Source: CAIRDP01 sp037138335 (lineage in GTDB: Bacteria > Bacteroidota > Bacteroidia > Bacteroidales > FEN-979). Taken from it: 35,057 nt of DNA. Position numbers and translations under genes: made by a program. This document shows, in pieces, positions 1-9,173 of this stretch (position 1 is its first letter; the number at the start of each line of letters is the position of its first letter). The stretch is from the NCBI GenBank assembly GCA_037138335.1, contig JBAXIO010000029.1:1-35057 (forward strand), in the 5' to 3' direction. The notes beneath the pieces were generated by a model, which was not told where the DNA came from, searched no databases, and saw only the letters and a list, made by a program, of their open reading frames with translations.

Positions 1-1889
1 GTTTTGGTCTGTTCCTTTTCGGCCTGGGCCTCTTTTATCTCCCTGATCGTTCTTTCTATGGTCCTGTTTGCTTCAGAGACCATCTGCAGGGCCTCGGCCC
101 GGGCATTCTCAAGGATCTCCTTTTTTGATTTTTCCAGTGTCCCCGTCAGCTTCTCATATTTTGTTATCAGTTCCGCCAGGAAATCATCGGCCACCCTCAG
201 CTCGGTTGATTTCCTGCTCATCTCATCCTTCTCGGTTTCAAGGTCCTGGATCTGCTTCTCGAAATTAAGCTGGCTGTGGCCCGTGATATTCCTTGCCTTG
301 TTCAGCACCGCTGCGGGAAACCCGATCTGGGCTGCGATCTCAAAGGCAAAGGAATTACCGGGTTTGCCTTTCTTCAGGCGGTAAAGGGGTTTAAGCTTCT
401 TCGAATCATAAAGCATTGCCCCGTTTACAATTCCTTTTACACGTCCTGCGAGCAATTTAAGGTTGGAATAATGGGTGGTAATAACCCCATAGGTTCCCCT
501 TGCAGCCATCTCCTCGAGGCAGGCTTCAGCCATTGCCCCTCCCTGGGAAGGATCTGTCCCCGAACCGTACTCATCAATAAGGAGAAGGGAATGGTTGTCG
601 ACATGCTCAAGAAAGAATTTCAGGTTCAGGAGCTTGGAAGTATAGGTGCTGAGGTCGTTGTCAATGGACTGCTCATCACCTATGTCTATAAAGATCTTTT
701 CAAAGATCATAAATTCCGAATCTTCCCTCAAAGGCGGCAGCAATCCGCACTGGAACATGTATTGCACAAGCCCCACGGTCTTAAGGCAAACCGATTTCCC
801 TCCTGCATTCGGACCCGAAATGATGAGTATGCGTTCTTCTCCCTCCAGTTCCAGGTCAAGGGGAACAACTTCTTTTTTTATATTTTTAAAATGAAGGTAC
901 AGATTAGGGTGGATGGCCTGGTGCCAGTTGAAAGCCATGGCATTTCCTGTTTTGGAGGACTGATCGGTATCCTGGGCGATCTTTGGAAGGACCCCTGCCA
1001 CGGCCCTGGCAAACAGGGCTTTGGCCCTTATGAAATCAATTACGCCCAGAAATTTGTACAGGCTTGCGAGGTTCTCTGTTTCTGGTCTGACATCATTTGT
1101 GAAAACTGTCAGTATCTTAATGATCTCCCGTTTTTCGGCATATTCAATTTCACGGATCTCGTTATTCGTTTCAAAAATGGCCGAGGGTTCAATGAAAACC
1201 GTTTGCCCGGTGGCCGATTCATCATGAACATACCCGCTGATCTTGCGTTTATGGGCGCTTAGCATCGGGATCACCAGCCGGCCGTTGCGGATTGTGACCT
1301 CGGCATCTTCGGGGGTCCAGCCCGATTGCCGGGCGACTTTCAGGTCATGGTGTATCTTGTGTTCTACACTTGCAATTTTATATGCCTTTTCTTTTCTGAG
1401 TTTTAACAGCTCAGGGGAAGCATTGTCCCTGACTTCTGAACGTTCGTCGAGCATATGGTCTATTCGGCGGACCAGGGCGGCCGGAAGGGTAAGAGCCGAG
1501 CTGTCGGCTATGGTCGAGGCGATCTGGGCGTAGAGGCCCGGATACGCTTCCATGCGCACCGAAAAGAAACTGATCAGTGCGGCAACCGTCTGGAGCGAAA
1601 GCCTGAGCTCCGAAATAGTATCTTCCTCCAGGTAAGTTCCCGGCGTTATAATCCGTTTTAACTCGGGTAACAGGTCATAATAGTCCTGGGATGGAAATCC
1701 TTCTTCAAAATTCAAAACATTCAGCATCTCCCCGGTGAGAACAAGCTTTAAAAAGATATCCTCCCTCTTTGTCGAGAAGGATATGGTCGATATAAGGTCT
1801 TTCCCCATGGAAGACAGGCAGTTGGACGACAGCAGTTCCCTGATATGGTCAAAGCCCAGTTTATTTTCAAAAGAAGTTGGATAAAGCAT
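1..1889 (-). CDS. mutS2: Endonuclease MutS2 (3' end cut by window edge)
   Basis: About 629 N-terminal residues are present and the C-terminal part lies beyond position 1. MutS2 proteins are MutS homologues without the mismatch-recognition domain; they bind branched DNA and have been linked to recombination suppression and ribosome rescue. The frame reads MLYPTSFENKLGFDHIRELL at the start. The ATPase core has Walker A GPNAGGKS at residues 359-366 (plus-strand bases near 792-815) and Walker B LLLIDEYGSGTDPSQGG with D439 and E440. A charged coiled-coil region rich in Glu and Lys follows near the truncated end. The Smr nuclease domain expected at the C terminus is outside the window. The ATG at 1889 is the first in frame and lies four bases after a TAAATTTG promoter box, so the message may be leaderless. 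It diverges from nifJ. It is not mutS, which is present separately at 13430. Confidence 0.93.
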   Translation of the reverse strand, partial: MLYPTSFENKLGFDHIRELLSSNCLSSMGKDLISTISFSTKREDIFLKLVLTGEMLNVLNFEEGFPSQDYYDLLPELKRIITPGTYLEEDTISELRLSLQTVAALISFFSVRMEAYPGLYAQIASTIADSSALTLPAALVRRIDHMLDERSEVRDNASPELLKLRKEKAYKIASVEHKIHHDLKVARQSGWTPEDAEVTIRNGRLVIPMLSAHKRKISGYVHDESATGQTVFIEPSAIFETNNEIREIEYAEKREIIKILTVFTNDVRPETENLASLYKFLGVIDFIRAKALFARAVAGVLPKIAQDTDQSSKTGNAMAFNWHQAIHPNLYLHFKNIKKEVVPLDLELEGEERILIISGPNAGGKSVCLKTVGLVQYMFQCGLLPPLREDSEFMIFEKIFIDIGDEQSIDNDLSTYTSKLLNLKFFLEHVDNHSLLLIDEYGSGTDPSQGGAMAEACLEEMAARGTYGVITTHYSNLKLLAGRVKGIVNGAMLYDSKKLKPLYRLKKGKPGNSFAFEIAAQIGFPAAVLNKARNITGHSQLNFEKQIQDLETEKDEMSRKSTELRVADDFLAELITKYEKLTGTLEKSKKEILENARAEALQMVSEANRTIERTIREIKEAQAEKEQTK

Positions 1890-1893
1890 CCGG

Positions 1894-1901
1894 CAAATTT
1901 A
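1894..1901 (-). promoter_or_regulatory. -7 promoter box for mutS2
   Basis: On the minus strand this reads TAAATTTG, a perfect match to the Bacteroidota TAnnTTTG -7 element. Only four bases (CCGG) separate it from the mutS2 ATG, so transcription should begin at or next to the start codon. No clear -33 TTTG is visible. Confidence 0.6.
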
Positions 1902-1910
1902 AAAAAAATG

Positions 1911-1918
1911 TACCTTTG
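1911..1918 (+). promoter_or_regulatory. -7 promoter box for nifJ
   Basis: TACCTTTG matches TAnnTTTG exactly and lies 56 bases before the nifJ ATG. It faces away from the mutS2 box, with nine bases between the two. I see no convincing -33 element. Confidence 0.6.
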
Positions 1919-1974
1919 CAGTCTGTTAATCGATTCACAGTTGATATAGTTAAATTCTTAAAAATCAATACAAT

Positions 1975-4900
1975 ATGACTAAAACAAAAAAATATTTGAC
2001 TTGTGACGGTAATCAGGCTGCATCACATATGGCCTATATGTTCAGTGAAGTAGCTGCAATTTACCCAATCACACCTTCCTCTAATATGGCTGAAAATGTT
2101 GATGAGTGGGCAGCCAGCGGCCGTAAAAATATTTTCGGGGACGAAGTAAGGGTTAGTGAAATGCAAAGTGAAGCCGGTGCAGCAGGCGCTGTTCACGGAT
2201 CCCTCCAGGCCGGAGTCCTTACCACTACGTTTACAGCCTCCCAGGGCTTATTGCTGATGATCCCGAACATGTACAAGATAGCAGGCGAACTTCTCCCATG
2301 CGTATTCCATGTTTCAGCAAGAACTGTTGCCGCCCATGCCCTTTCTATCTTCGGCGACCACGGCGACGTGTATGCAACGAGGCAAACCGGTTTTGCCATG
2401 CTGGCTTCCGGATCCGTTCAGGAGATCATGGACCTGGCAGGCATTGCCCATCTCAGTGCCATTAAATTAAGGCTGCCTTTCCTTCATTTCTTTGACGGTT
2501 TCCGTTCTTCGCATGAGATCCAGAAGATAGAAGCTTTTGATAACGATGATATGGCAAAGCTTATCGATGTAAAGGCTCTCCAGGAATTCCGCGACCGCGC
2601 CCTGAACCCCGAACATCCTGTTACCAGGGGAACTGCCCAGAACCCCGACATTTTCTTCCAGGCCAAGGAAGCTGTCAACCGCTTTTACCATCCTGTTGCC
2701 GATGTTGTTGACCAGTATATGAAAGAGATCACCACTCTCACAGGAAGGGAATATCATCCCTTCGTATATTACGGTGATCCGCAGGCCGAGAATATCATAG
2801 TGGCCATGGGTTCGGTAACTGAAACCATCCGTGAAACCATTGATTATCTTCGCGCCAAAGGCGAAAAGGTCGGCCTGGTAGTGGTTCACCTGTACCGCCC
2901 ATTTAGTGAAAAATATTTCTTTGATGTGTTGCCGAAATCGGTGAAACGCATCGCTGTGCTTGACCGTACAAAGGAACCCGGAGCAAACGGGGATCCTCTT
3001 TACCTTGATATCAGGGATATCTTCTATGACCGCCCCGAAAGGCCGATGATCATAGCCGGGCGTTACGGGCTTAGTTCCAAGGATACAACTCCTTCCCAGA
3101 TCGTATCAGTTTATGATAACCTGAAGATGAAGGAGCCGAAGAACCATTTTACAATGGGTATCGTTGATGATGTAACCTTCACTTCCCTGCCGCTGATGCC
3201 TGAAATTGACATACAGCCTGCAACTACTTTTTCAGCCAAGTTCTGGGGAATCGGTTCTGACGGTACCGTTGGAGCCAATAAGAACAGTATAAAGATCATT
3301 GGCGATAATACCGACAAATACGCACAGGCATACTTTGCCTATGACTCGAAAAAATCAGGAGGTGTAACTGTTTCCCACCTTCGTTTCGGCGACAGCCCCA
3401 TCCGCTCCCCCTATCTTGTTAACATGGCTGATTTCATTGCATGCCATGTTCCCTCGTATCTTGACAAATATGACCTTGTGAAAGGACTCAAGAAAGGAGG
3501 TACCTTCCTGTTGAATTCCATATGGGACGCGGAAGAAACCAAGAAACGCCTGCCCGATGCCATGAAAAAGTTCATGGCCGACAACCAGGTCAAATTCTAC
3601 ATGATCGACGCAACCAAGATAGCCGAAGAGATCGGCCTTGGCAACCGCACGAATTCCATCATGCAATCGGCCTTCTTTAAGCTTTCCAATATATTCCCGT
3701 ATGAAAAAGCGGTGAAGGATATGAAGAAAGCCATTGAAAAGACTTATGGACGTAAGGGAGAAGAGATCGTTAATATGAATTTTGCGGCTATCGACCAGGG
3801 AGGCGAGGTAATCAAGATCGAAATACCGGCCGAATGGTCCAAAATCGTTGTTAAAAAAGCAAATGAAGATTCAACGGTTTCAAAATTTGTCAGGGAAATA
3901 TTTGACCCGGTCAGCGCAATGAACGGAGACGATATCCCCGTCAGCGCTTTCCTTGGCATGGAAGATGGAACTTTCCCATCGGGGATGACTGTCCTCGAAA
4001 AACGAGGCATTGCGGTTAATGTCCCCAAATGGATACCCGAAAACTGTATCCAGTGCAACCAGTGCGCATATGTTTGTCCACACGCCGCCATCCGTCCTTT
4101 CCTTCTCAATGAAGAAGAAAAGAAGAACGCCCCCCAGGGTATGCCAACCCTGAAGGCTATCGGGAAAGAACTTGCCGGGTATGAATTCAAGATCCAGGTA
4201 AGCGTGCTTGACTGTACAGGCTGCGGCAACTGTGCCGATATCTGTCCTTCCAAGACCAAAGCGCTTGAAATGAACACACTCGGCAGCCAGATCAGCGAAT
4301 CGAAAAATTGGGATTATCTTATTGAAAAGGTTTCCTATAAAACCGATGTGATCGACAGGTTTAAAACATTTAAAAACAGCCAGTTCTCACAGCCCCTTTT
4401 CGAGTTCTCCGGGGCTTGCGCAGGATGCGGCGAAACACCTTATATAAAACTCCTGACCCAGCTTTACGGCGAGAGGATGATGATAGCAAATGCCACGGGA
4501 TGTTCTTCAATATACGGAGGCACAGCCCCGTTCACACCTTACCGTGCAAATACCAACGGACGCGGTCCGGCCTGGGCCAATTCATTGTTTGAAGACAATG
4601 CCGAATACGGCTACGGTATGGCTCTTGGTGTTGGCAAACTCCGCCAGCGTATTTCAAGGAAAATGAAGGAAGCTATAAAGGCCAACATGATGGGCTCCGA
4701 AACTTTGGCTGCTTTCCAGGAATGGATCGACGGCAAAGACGATGCGGAAAAATCAAAAGCTGCCACGATCAGGCTTCTGCCTTTGCTTGAGAAGGAGAGT
4801 GACCAGCTTGCCAGGGATATAACCGATCTCAAACAATACCTTATCAAGAAATCGATCTGGATCATTGGCGGGGACGGATGGGCATACGATATCGGTTACG

Positions 4901-5511
4901 GCGGGCTTGACCATGTTATCGCCTCCGGTGAGGATATCAATATTCTTGTACTCGACACCGAAGTATATTCCAATACCGGCGGACAGGCTTCCAAGTCGAC
5001 TCCTGCAGGGGCTGTCGCCAAGTTTGCGGCTTCAGGCAAGAAGGTCCGTAAAAAAGATCTTGGCGCAATGGCCATGACATACGGATATGTATATACTGCA
5101 CAGGTCGCAATGGGCGCCAACAACAGCCAGCTGTTCAGGGCAATAAAAGAAGCCGAAGCATACAAGGGCCCCTCAATGGTAATTGCCTATTCCACCTGTA
5201 TAAACCACGGGCTTAAACTTGGAATGGGAAAAGCCCAGGAAGAAATGGACCAGGCAGTGAATGCAGGCTACTGGAACCTGTACCGTTACAATCCGATGCA
5301 TGCCGAAGAAGGCAAGAACCCGTTTACACTCGACTCCAAGGAACCCGATTGGGCAAAATTCCAGGAATTTCTCGGAACCGAAGTACGTTACACTTCCCTC
5401 AAGGCAATGTTCCCGGAAGAATCTGTTGAACTTTTCAAAGCGGCAGAGGAAAATGCTAAATGGAGGTACAACAATTACAAGCGTCTTGCCGAGATGAAAT
5501 TTGAAAAATAA
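1975..5511 (+). CDS. nifJ: Pyruvate:ferredoxin (flavodoxin) oxidoreductase
   Basis: A single-chain PFOR of 1178 residues, the usual length for the homodimeric type. It decarboxylates pyruvate to acetyl-CoA and CO2 and reduces ferredoxin, using thiamine diphosphate and three 4Fe-4S clusters in the cytoplasm. The N-terminal pyruvate-binding domain holds YPITPSSNMAE and the TASQG region. Two ferredoxin-type clusters are visible at C691-x2-C694-x2-C697-x3-C701 and C747-x2-C750-x2-C753-x3-C757. The cluster next to the thiamine site uses C815, C818, C843 and C1075, matching the order known from Desulfovibrio PFOR. Thiamine binding is shown by GDGWAYDIGYGG near 966-977 and NTGGQ at 1000-1004. The start follows an AT-rich leader. 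The protein implies an anaerobic fermentative metabolism. A DHODH-like gene follows 57 bp downstream on the same strand. Confidence 0.97.
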   Translation: MTKTKKYLTCDGNQAASHMAYMFSEVAAIYPITPSSNMAENVDEWAASGRKNIFGDEVRVSEMQSEAGAAGAVHGSLQAGVLTTTFTASQGLLLMIPNMYKIAGELLPCVFHVSARTVAAHALSIFGDHGDVYATRQTGFAMLASGSVQEIMDLAGIAHLSAIKLRLPFLHFFDGFRSSHEIQKIEAFDNDDMAKLIDVKALQEFRDRALNPEHPVTRGTAQNPDIFFQAKEAVNRFYHPVADVVDQYMKEITTLTGREYHPFVYYGDPQAENIIVAMGSVTETIRETIDYLRAKGEKVGLVVVHLYRPFSEKYFFDVLPKSVKRIAVLDRTKEPGANGDPLYLDIRDIFYDRPERPMIIAGRYGLSSKDTTPSQIVSVYDNLKMKEPKNHFTMGIVDDVTFTSLPLMPEIDIQPATTFSAKFWGIGSDGTVGANKNSIKIIGDNTDKYAQAYFAYDSKKSGGVTVSHLRFGDSPIRSPYLVNMADFIACHVPSYLDKYDLVKGLKKGGTFLLNSIWDAEETKKRLPDAMKKFMADNQVKFYMIDATKIAEEIGLGNRTNSIMQSAFFKLSNIFPYEKAVKDMKKAIEKTYGRKGEEIVNMNFAAIDQGGEVIKIEIPAEWSKIVVKKANEDSTVSKFVREIFDPVSAMNGDDIPVSAFLGMEDGTFPSGMTVLEKRGIAVNVPKWIPENCIQCNQCAYVCPHAAIRPFLLNEEEKKNAPQGMPTLKAIGKELAGYEFKIQVSVLDCTGCGNCADICPSKTKALEMNTLGSQISESKNWDYLIEKVSYKTDVIDRFKTFKNSQFSQPLFEFSGACAGCGETPYIKLLTQLYGERMMIANATGCSSIYGGTAPFTPYRANTNGRGPAWANSLFEDNAEYGYGMALGVGKLRQRISRKMKEAIKANMMGSETLAAFQEWIDGKDDAEKSKAATIRLLPLLEKESDQLARDITDLKQYLIKKSIWIIGGDGWAYDIGYGGLDHVIASGEDINILVLDTEVYSNTGGQASKSTPAGAVAKFAASGKKVRKKDLGAMAMTYGYVYTAQVAMGANNSQLFRAIKEAEAYKGPSMVIAYSTCINHGLKLGMGKAQEEMDQAVNAGYWNLYRYNPMHAEEGKNPFTLDSKEPDWAKFQEFLGTEVRYTSLKAMFPEESVELFKAAEENAKWRYNNYKRLAEMKFEK

Positions 5512-5534
5512 TCAGGTATTACAGCCAAATAAGA

Positions 5535-5542
5535 TATTTTTG
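5535..5542 (+). promoter_or_regulatory. Possible internal -7 box between nifJ and the DHODH-like gene
   Basis: TATTTTTG fits TAnnTTTG and lies 26 bases before the ATG at 5569. The downstream gene may therefore have its own promoter besides readthrough from nifJ. No -33 TTTG is seen at the expected distance. Confidence 0.4.
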
Positions 5543-5568
5543 TAAAACATCTTAAAACCTATAAACTT

Positions 5569-6582
5569 ATGCCTATCCTTACCACAAACTACATGGGACT
5601 GAATCTGAAAAATCCCATAATCGTTGGAGCAAGCAACCTGGTTAAGGACCTGGATACAATACGCCAGCTTGAGGAAGCCGGCGCTGCTGCAATTGTTTAT
5701 AAGACCCTGTTCGAGGAACAGATTGAACTCGAACGACTGCAGCTTTCCGAGGAACTGAACCAATACAATGAACGGCATGCCGAGATGATCAGCCTGTTTC
5801 CCGATATCAATCATGCCGGGCCCCGGGAACACCTTTCGCATTTGAGAAAGGTCGTTGATTCGGTCAATATTCCGGTAATCGCCAGCCTGAACTGCCTGTT
5901 TGAAGATACCTGGGTTGAATATGCAAAACTCATCGAACAAACAGGAGTCAATGCTATTGAAATGAATCTTTACACCCTTCCCGCTGATTTCAAGAAGGAA
6001 GGGAAATCGATCATCAATGAGCAGCTTGCTGTAATATCAGAGGTCAAGAAGAATATGAAAATTCCGGTAAGCGTAAAGCTCAGCCCGTTCTATACCAACG
6101 TCCTCGCAGTAATCCAGCAAATGTACCATGCAGGGGTTGACGGCTTTGTTCTGTTCAACCGTCTTTTTCAGCCTGATATTGACATTGAGAAGATCGAGCA
6201 TAACTTTCCTTATAATCTCAGTAACGAGGAGGACAACCGCCTTGCGCTGAGGTATATCGGGATGTTATACCATGAGATCCGAGGTTCATTATGCGCCAAC
6301 ACCGGTATTTTCAGCGGCAGGGATGTTATTAAAATGCTTCTTGCCGGGGCCGATTGCGTGCAGGTTGTCAGCACGGTATACAAGAACGGACCTGCCCAGC
6401 TCAGCCTTATGATCAAAGACCTGGAAGACTGGATGACACGTAAGAATTTCTCTTCCATCGAAAGCTTCAGGGGTAAACTCTCACGTAAGGAGCTGAAAGA
6501 TCCTTTCGTTTACAAGAGGGCCCAGTATATTGATATCCTGATGAAGAGCGAAGAGATCTTCAAACGGTATCCGATGAGATAA
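5569..6582 (+). CDS. Dihydroorotate dehydrogenase-like flavoprotein
   Basis: A 337-residue TIM-barrel flavoprotein of the PyrD superfamily. MGLNLKNPIIVGASNLV at the N terminus matches the first strand of class 1 DHODH, and NTGIFSGRDVIKMLLAGADCVQVVSTVYKNG (244-274) matches the FMN-phosphate loop. K170 in VKLSP corresponds to a conserved flavin-side lysine. The segment that in true class 1 enzymes carries the catalytic Cys/Ser loop (N-x-S-x-P-N) reads EMNLYTLPADF from residue 131, without that motif. A role in pyrimidine synthesis is therefore doubtful and I give no gene symbol. Similar genes are, from memory, often next to PFOR in Bacteroidota, which suggests a redox role connected with PFOR; that is inference. 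It ends 17 bp before a strong terminator. Confidence 0.85.
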   Translation: MPILTTNYMGLNLKNPIIVGASNLVKDLDTIRQLEEAGAAAIVYKTLFEEQIELERLQLSEELNQYNERHAEMISLFPDINHAGPREHLSHLRKVVDSVNIPVIASLNCLFEDTWVEYAKLIEQTGVNAIEMNLYTLPADFKKEGKSIINEQLAVISEVKKNMKIPVSVKLSPFYTNVLAVIQQMYHAGVDGFVLFNRLFQPDIDIEKIEHNFPYNLSNEEDNRLALRYIGMLYHEIRGSLCANTGIFSGRDVIKMLLAGADCVQVVSTVYKNGPAQLSLMIKDLEDWMTRKNFSSIESFRGKLSRKELKDPFVYKRAQYIDILMKSEEIFKRYPMR

Positions 6583-6599
6583 CATCAGGGGATTAAAAA

Positions 6600-6638
6600 A
6601 AAAGAGGGCATCCCGAAAAGGATGCCCTCTTTTTTTGG
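6600..6638. terminator. Bidirectional rho-independent terminator
   Basis: The arms AAAGAGGGCATCC (6601-6613) and GGATGCCCTCTTT (6620-6632) form a perfect 13-bp stem with a CGAAAA loop. It is flanked by an A-run on the left and a T-run on the right, so it can stop transcription from the nifJ side and from sppA, whose genes converge here. Confidence 0.93.
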
Positions 6639-6646
6639 TAGCCTGA

Positions 6647-8404
6647 TCACCGGATTTCGTAATCAATGAGCATCCTGGCCTGCACACCTCTCATGGAACG
6701 CAGGTCTTTGATTGCTTTGTAATACCTGTAATCTTCACCCATAACCGACTGTATCCTCGTTTCGGGGGTGTTCCCGAATACTTCGTCGATAATTTGCTGG
6801 ATGGGTTCTTTCTGTTCAGGCAGGGCCCATACCTTGTACGATTTAAGTTTTGCAAGGTCGGCTGCCACCTGGATGGACTTTGAAAGGCCTCCGAATTCAT
6901 CGACAAGCCCTATCCCTTTTGCATCAACACCGCTCCAGACCCTTCCCTGGCCTATGCTGTCGACCTGGGCCTTTGTGAGCTTCCGCCCTTCGGCCACCTT
7001 CGTGATAAAGGTGTCATAAAAATCCTCGATCTCTTTCTGGATCACTGCCTGTTCGAATGGTGAAAGCTGTCTTTGGACAGAAATGAAGCCCGAGTTTTTA
7101 TTCGTGCCTGCCTCGTCGAATGTTATCCCCAGTTTATTTTTCATCAGGCCCTGGAAGTTGGGTATGATTCCGAACACACCGATTGATCCTGTGATGGTGT
7201 TGGGCTCGGCAAGTATCCTGGTGGCTGCGCAGGCAATATAGTAACCCCCGCTGGCTGCAACATCCCCGAATGAAGCCACTACAGGCTTGGCCTTTGCTGC
7301 AAGGACCACTTCCCTCCATATGATATCCGATGCGAGTCCGTCGCCTCCTCCTGAGTTGATACGGAATACGATGGCCTTTACTTTATCGTCCTCACGTGCC
7401 TTGCGGATAGCCCTTGAAATACGTTCCGACCCTATATCCTGGTCATCGCCTTCACCGCTTCCGATAGTTCCCTGGGCATAGATGACGGCGATCTTGTCCT
7501 TGGAGGAGTTCTTGCTTGCGGGGTCAAACACCTTGGTATACTTATCCATCGAAACGGTTTTGATCCTGGCTTTCTCGTCAATGCCAAGCTTTGACCGAAG
7601 TTCTTTCAGAAATTCATCCTTATAGGCGATCTGGTCGATGAATTTATACTTAAGTGCGTCAGCGGCCCTCCCCAGCTTCAGGCTGTCAGCAATATGGTTC
7701 AGTTCATCTTTGGAGATGTGGCGGGATTCGCTTATCCCGGTGATCATCTTATCCCAGAGGTCGGTGATTAGTTCCGTGGTTTGTTTCCTGTTCTCAGGGC
7801 TCATTTTGTCGAGGAACAGCGGCTCAGTGGCAGCCTTGAACTTTCCATGCCTGATCACCTGTACTTTGATGTCAAGTTTTTCAAGGGTCCCTTTGATAAA
7901 CATCGGGCTTGCACTCAGCCCTTTGAAAAACACCATGCCCTGGGGCGTCATGAAGATCTTGTCGGCAACTGATGCCAGGTAATATGCCTTCTGATCCATG
8001 CCTTCGCTGTAGGCCCAGATGAATTTTCCCGATTTCCTGAATTCGATCAGGCCGTCCCTGATCTCTTCCACTGTAGCCATGCTTGCCTGTACCATCGACA
8101 GATCAAGGTAGATGCCGGCAATGTTTTTATCATCAGCTGCTTTTTTTAGGTTTTTGAGGATGTCGTTCAGCCCGTCATATTTATCGGTACCGTTCAGGCT
8201 GAATACCGGCATGGAAGGTGAACGGTCTGCTATAAGCTTGTCCATCTTGATCACCAGGACAGTGTTTTTATCAATAGTCACCTCATCGTTTGAAGCTATC
8301 GCCACAATACCTGCAACAATTCCGAGACTGACCAGGAAAATGATAACGATCACAAGGAATGTGCCAAGCATGCTGGCAAACATAAATTTGAAGAATTGTT
8401 TCAT
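6647..8404 (-). CDS. sppA: Signal peptide peptidase SppA, 67-kDa type
   Basis: A 585-residue membrane-bound serine protease that cleaves leftover signal peptides in the cytoplasmic membrane. One transmembrane helix is visible at about residues 10-36 with a short basic N terminus. The protein has the tandem-repeat layout of the long SppA form. The N-terminal repeat supplies the catalytic lysine (K190 in HGKFKAATEPL, aligned by eye with E. coli K209) and the C-terminal repeat supplies the nucleophile (S385 in DVAASGGYY). Other family marks are RINSGGG at 349-354 and the GSIGVFG segment near 406-412. The length is close to the family norm of about 600. It converges on nifJ and its partner, sharing their terminator, and diverges from the glucosaminidase gene. 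No defect is seen. Confidence 0.95.
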   Translation of the reverse strand: MKQFFKFMFASMLGTFLVIVIIFLVSLGIVAGIVAIASNDEVTIDKNTVLVIKMDKLIADRSPSMPVFSLNGTDKYDGLNDILKNLKKAADDKNIAGIYLDLSMVQASMATVEEIRDGLIEFRKSGKFIWAYSEGMDQKAYYLASVADKIFMTPQGMVFFKGLSASPMFIKGTLEKLDIKVQVIRHGKFKAATEPLFLDKMSPENRKQTTELITDLWDKMITGISESRHISKDELNHIADSLKLGRAADALKYKFIDQIAYKDEFLKELRSKLGIDEKARIKTVSMDKYTKVFDPASKNSSKDKIAVIYAQGTIGSGEGDDQDIGSERISRAIRKAREDDKVKAIVFRINSGGGDGLASDIIWREVVLAAKAKPVVASFGDVAASGGYYIACAATRILAEPNTITGSIGVFGIIPNFQGLMKNKLGITFDEAGTNKNSGFISVQRQLSPFEQAVIQKEIEDFYDTFITKVAEGRKLTKAQVDSIGQGRVWSGVDAKGIGLVDEFGGLSKSIQVAADLAKLKSYKVWALPEQKEPIQQIIDEVFGNTPETRIQSVMGEDYRYYKAIKDLRSMRGVQARMLIDYEIR

Positions 8405-8441
8405 ACTATCTGGAATTTAGATTGAATTTAATTTCATGGTA

Positions 8442-8473
8442 CCAAGTTAATTGTAAACAAATTTCTGTGCAAA
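8442..8473 (-). promoter_or_regulatory. Putative sppA promoter
   Basis: On the minus strand TTTG (8473-8470) is followed after 20 bases by TAACTTGG (8449-8442), close to the -33/-7 spacing known for Bacteroidota. The -7 box is one base off TAnnTTTG. The leader to the ATG at 8404 would be about 30 nt. Confidence 0.4.
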
Positions 8474-8539
8474 AAAAATCTTTCATTTCCCTCAATCCAT
8501 CGCTAAAATAATTATAATTGCAAGATATTAATTTGACGG

Positions 8540-9157
8540 ATGAGATTGACCCTGGTTACATATATTTTTTTGCTTTTATTTCTTACAGCTCATGGAATGA
8601 CACCGGGTCACCATGATGTCCCTCAGAAAAAATATCATTCATCAAAAGCCTCGCTGGCGAAAAAAGGGCCAAGCCTGAAGATCATGGCACAGGGAAAGGC
8701 ATCCCCGGAGCTCATGAAGAACTTTGTGATAAAATATAACGGGGACGCCGATGCAGCTATGGTGGGCAGGCTGGTAAAAACATATATCATCGAAGCCAAC
8801 CGGGAAGGCGTTAATTACGAAGTGGCCTTCTGCCAGATGTGCCTTGAAACTGGTTTTTTAAAATTTGATGGCAACATAAGCAAATACCAGCATAATTACT
8901 GCGGATTGGGTTGCATTGATCTTTTCAGCGGGGGAGACTGGTTTGCAAGCATGGAAGAAGGGGTGAGGGCCCATATACAGCATTTAAAAGCCTATGCAAG
9001 TTATGAAACGGTCAGAAGTCCCCTCGTTGATCCCCGCTTCAACAATGTAAGAAGGGGTAGTGTGACCGTGGTAACGGAGCTCACCGGTAAATGGGCAACA
9101 GATCCCGATTACGGCCGAAAAATTTCAGCCTTGATAACCAGGCTTTACGGTTTATAG
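8540..9157 (+). CDS. Secreted glucosaminidase-domain protein (peptidoglycan hydrolase)
   Basis: A 205-residue protein with an N-terminal hydrophobic segment (about residues 5-18) that reads as a signal peptide, a basic linker, and a glucosaminidase domain over about 60-205. The family (as in FlgJ and Bacteroidota autolysins) cleaves the glycan strands of peptidoglycan. E103 in CLETGF is the likely catalytic glutamate, N119-Y-C-G-L matches the Asn-x-x-Gly motif that follows it, and GKWATDPDYG near 183-192 matches the family's C-terminal TDPxY element. Four cysteines (98, 101, 121, 125) cluster around the active site and could form disulfides in the periplasm. folK follows after 16 bp, so the two are probably cotranscribed. 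Specific substrate and role in cell division or turnover are not shown by the sequence. Confidence 0.85.
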   Translation: MRLTLVTYIFLLLFLTAHGMTPGHHDVPQKKYHSSKASLAKKGPSLKIMAQGKASPELMKNFVIKYNGDADAAMVGRLVKTYIIEANREGVNYEVAFCQMCLETGFLKFDGNISKYQHNYCGLGCIDLFSGGDWFASMEEGVRAHIQHLKAYASYETVRSPLVDPRFNNVRRGSVTVVTELTGKWATDPDYGRKISALITRLYGL

Positions 9158-9173
9158 TATTTTCACACAACGT

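Noticed and set aside
276..1262. A 328-codon open frame on the plus strand within the mutS2 region
   Set aside because: It lies antisense to the intact mutS2 frame, whose Walker motifs are on the minus strand, and its translation has no recognisable domain.
5569..6582. Assignment as pyrD (dihydroorotate dehydrogenase)
   Set aside because: The catalytic loop motif is missing and the neighbour is nifJ, so a pyrimidine role is not supported.
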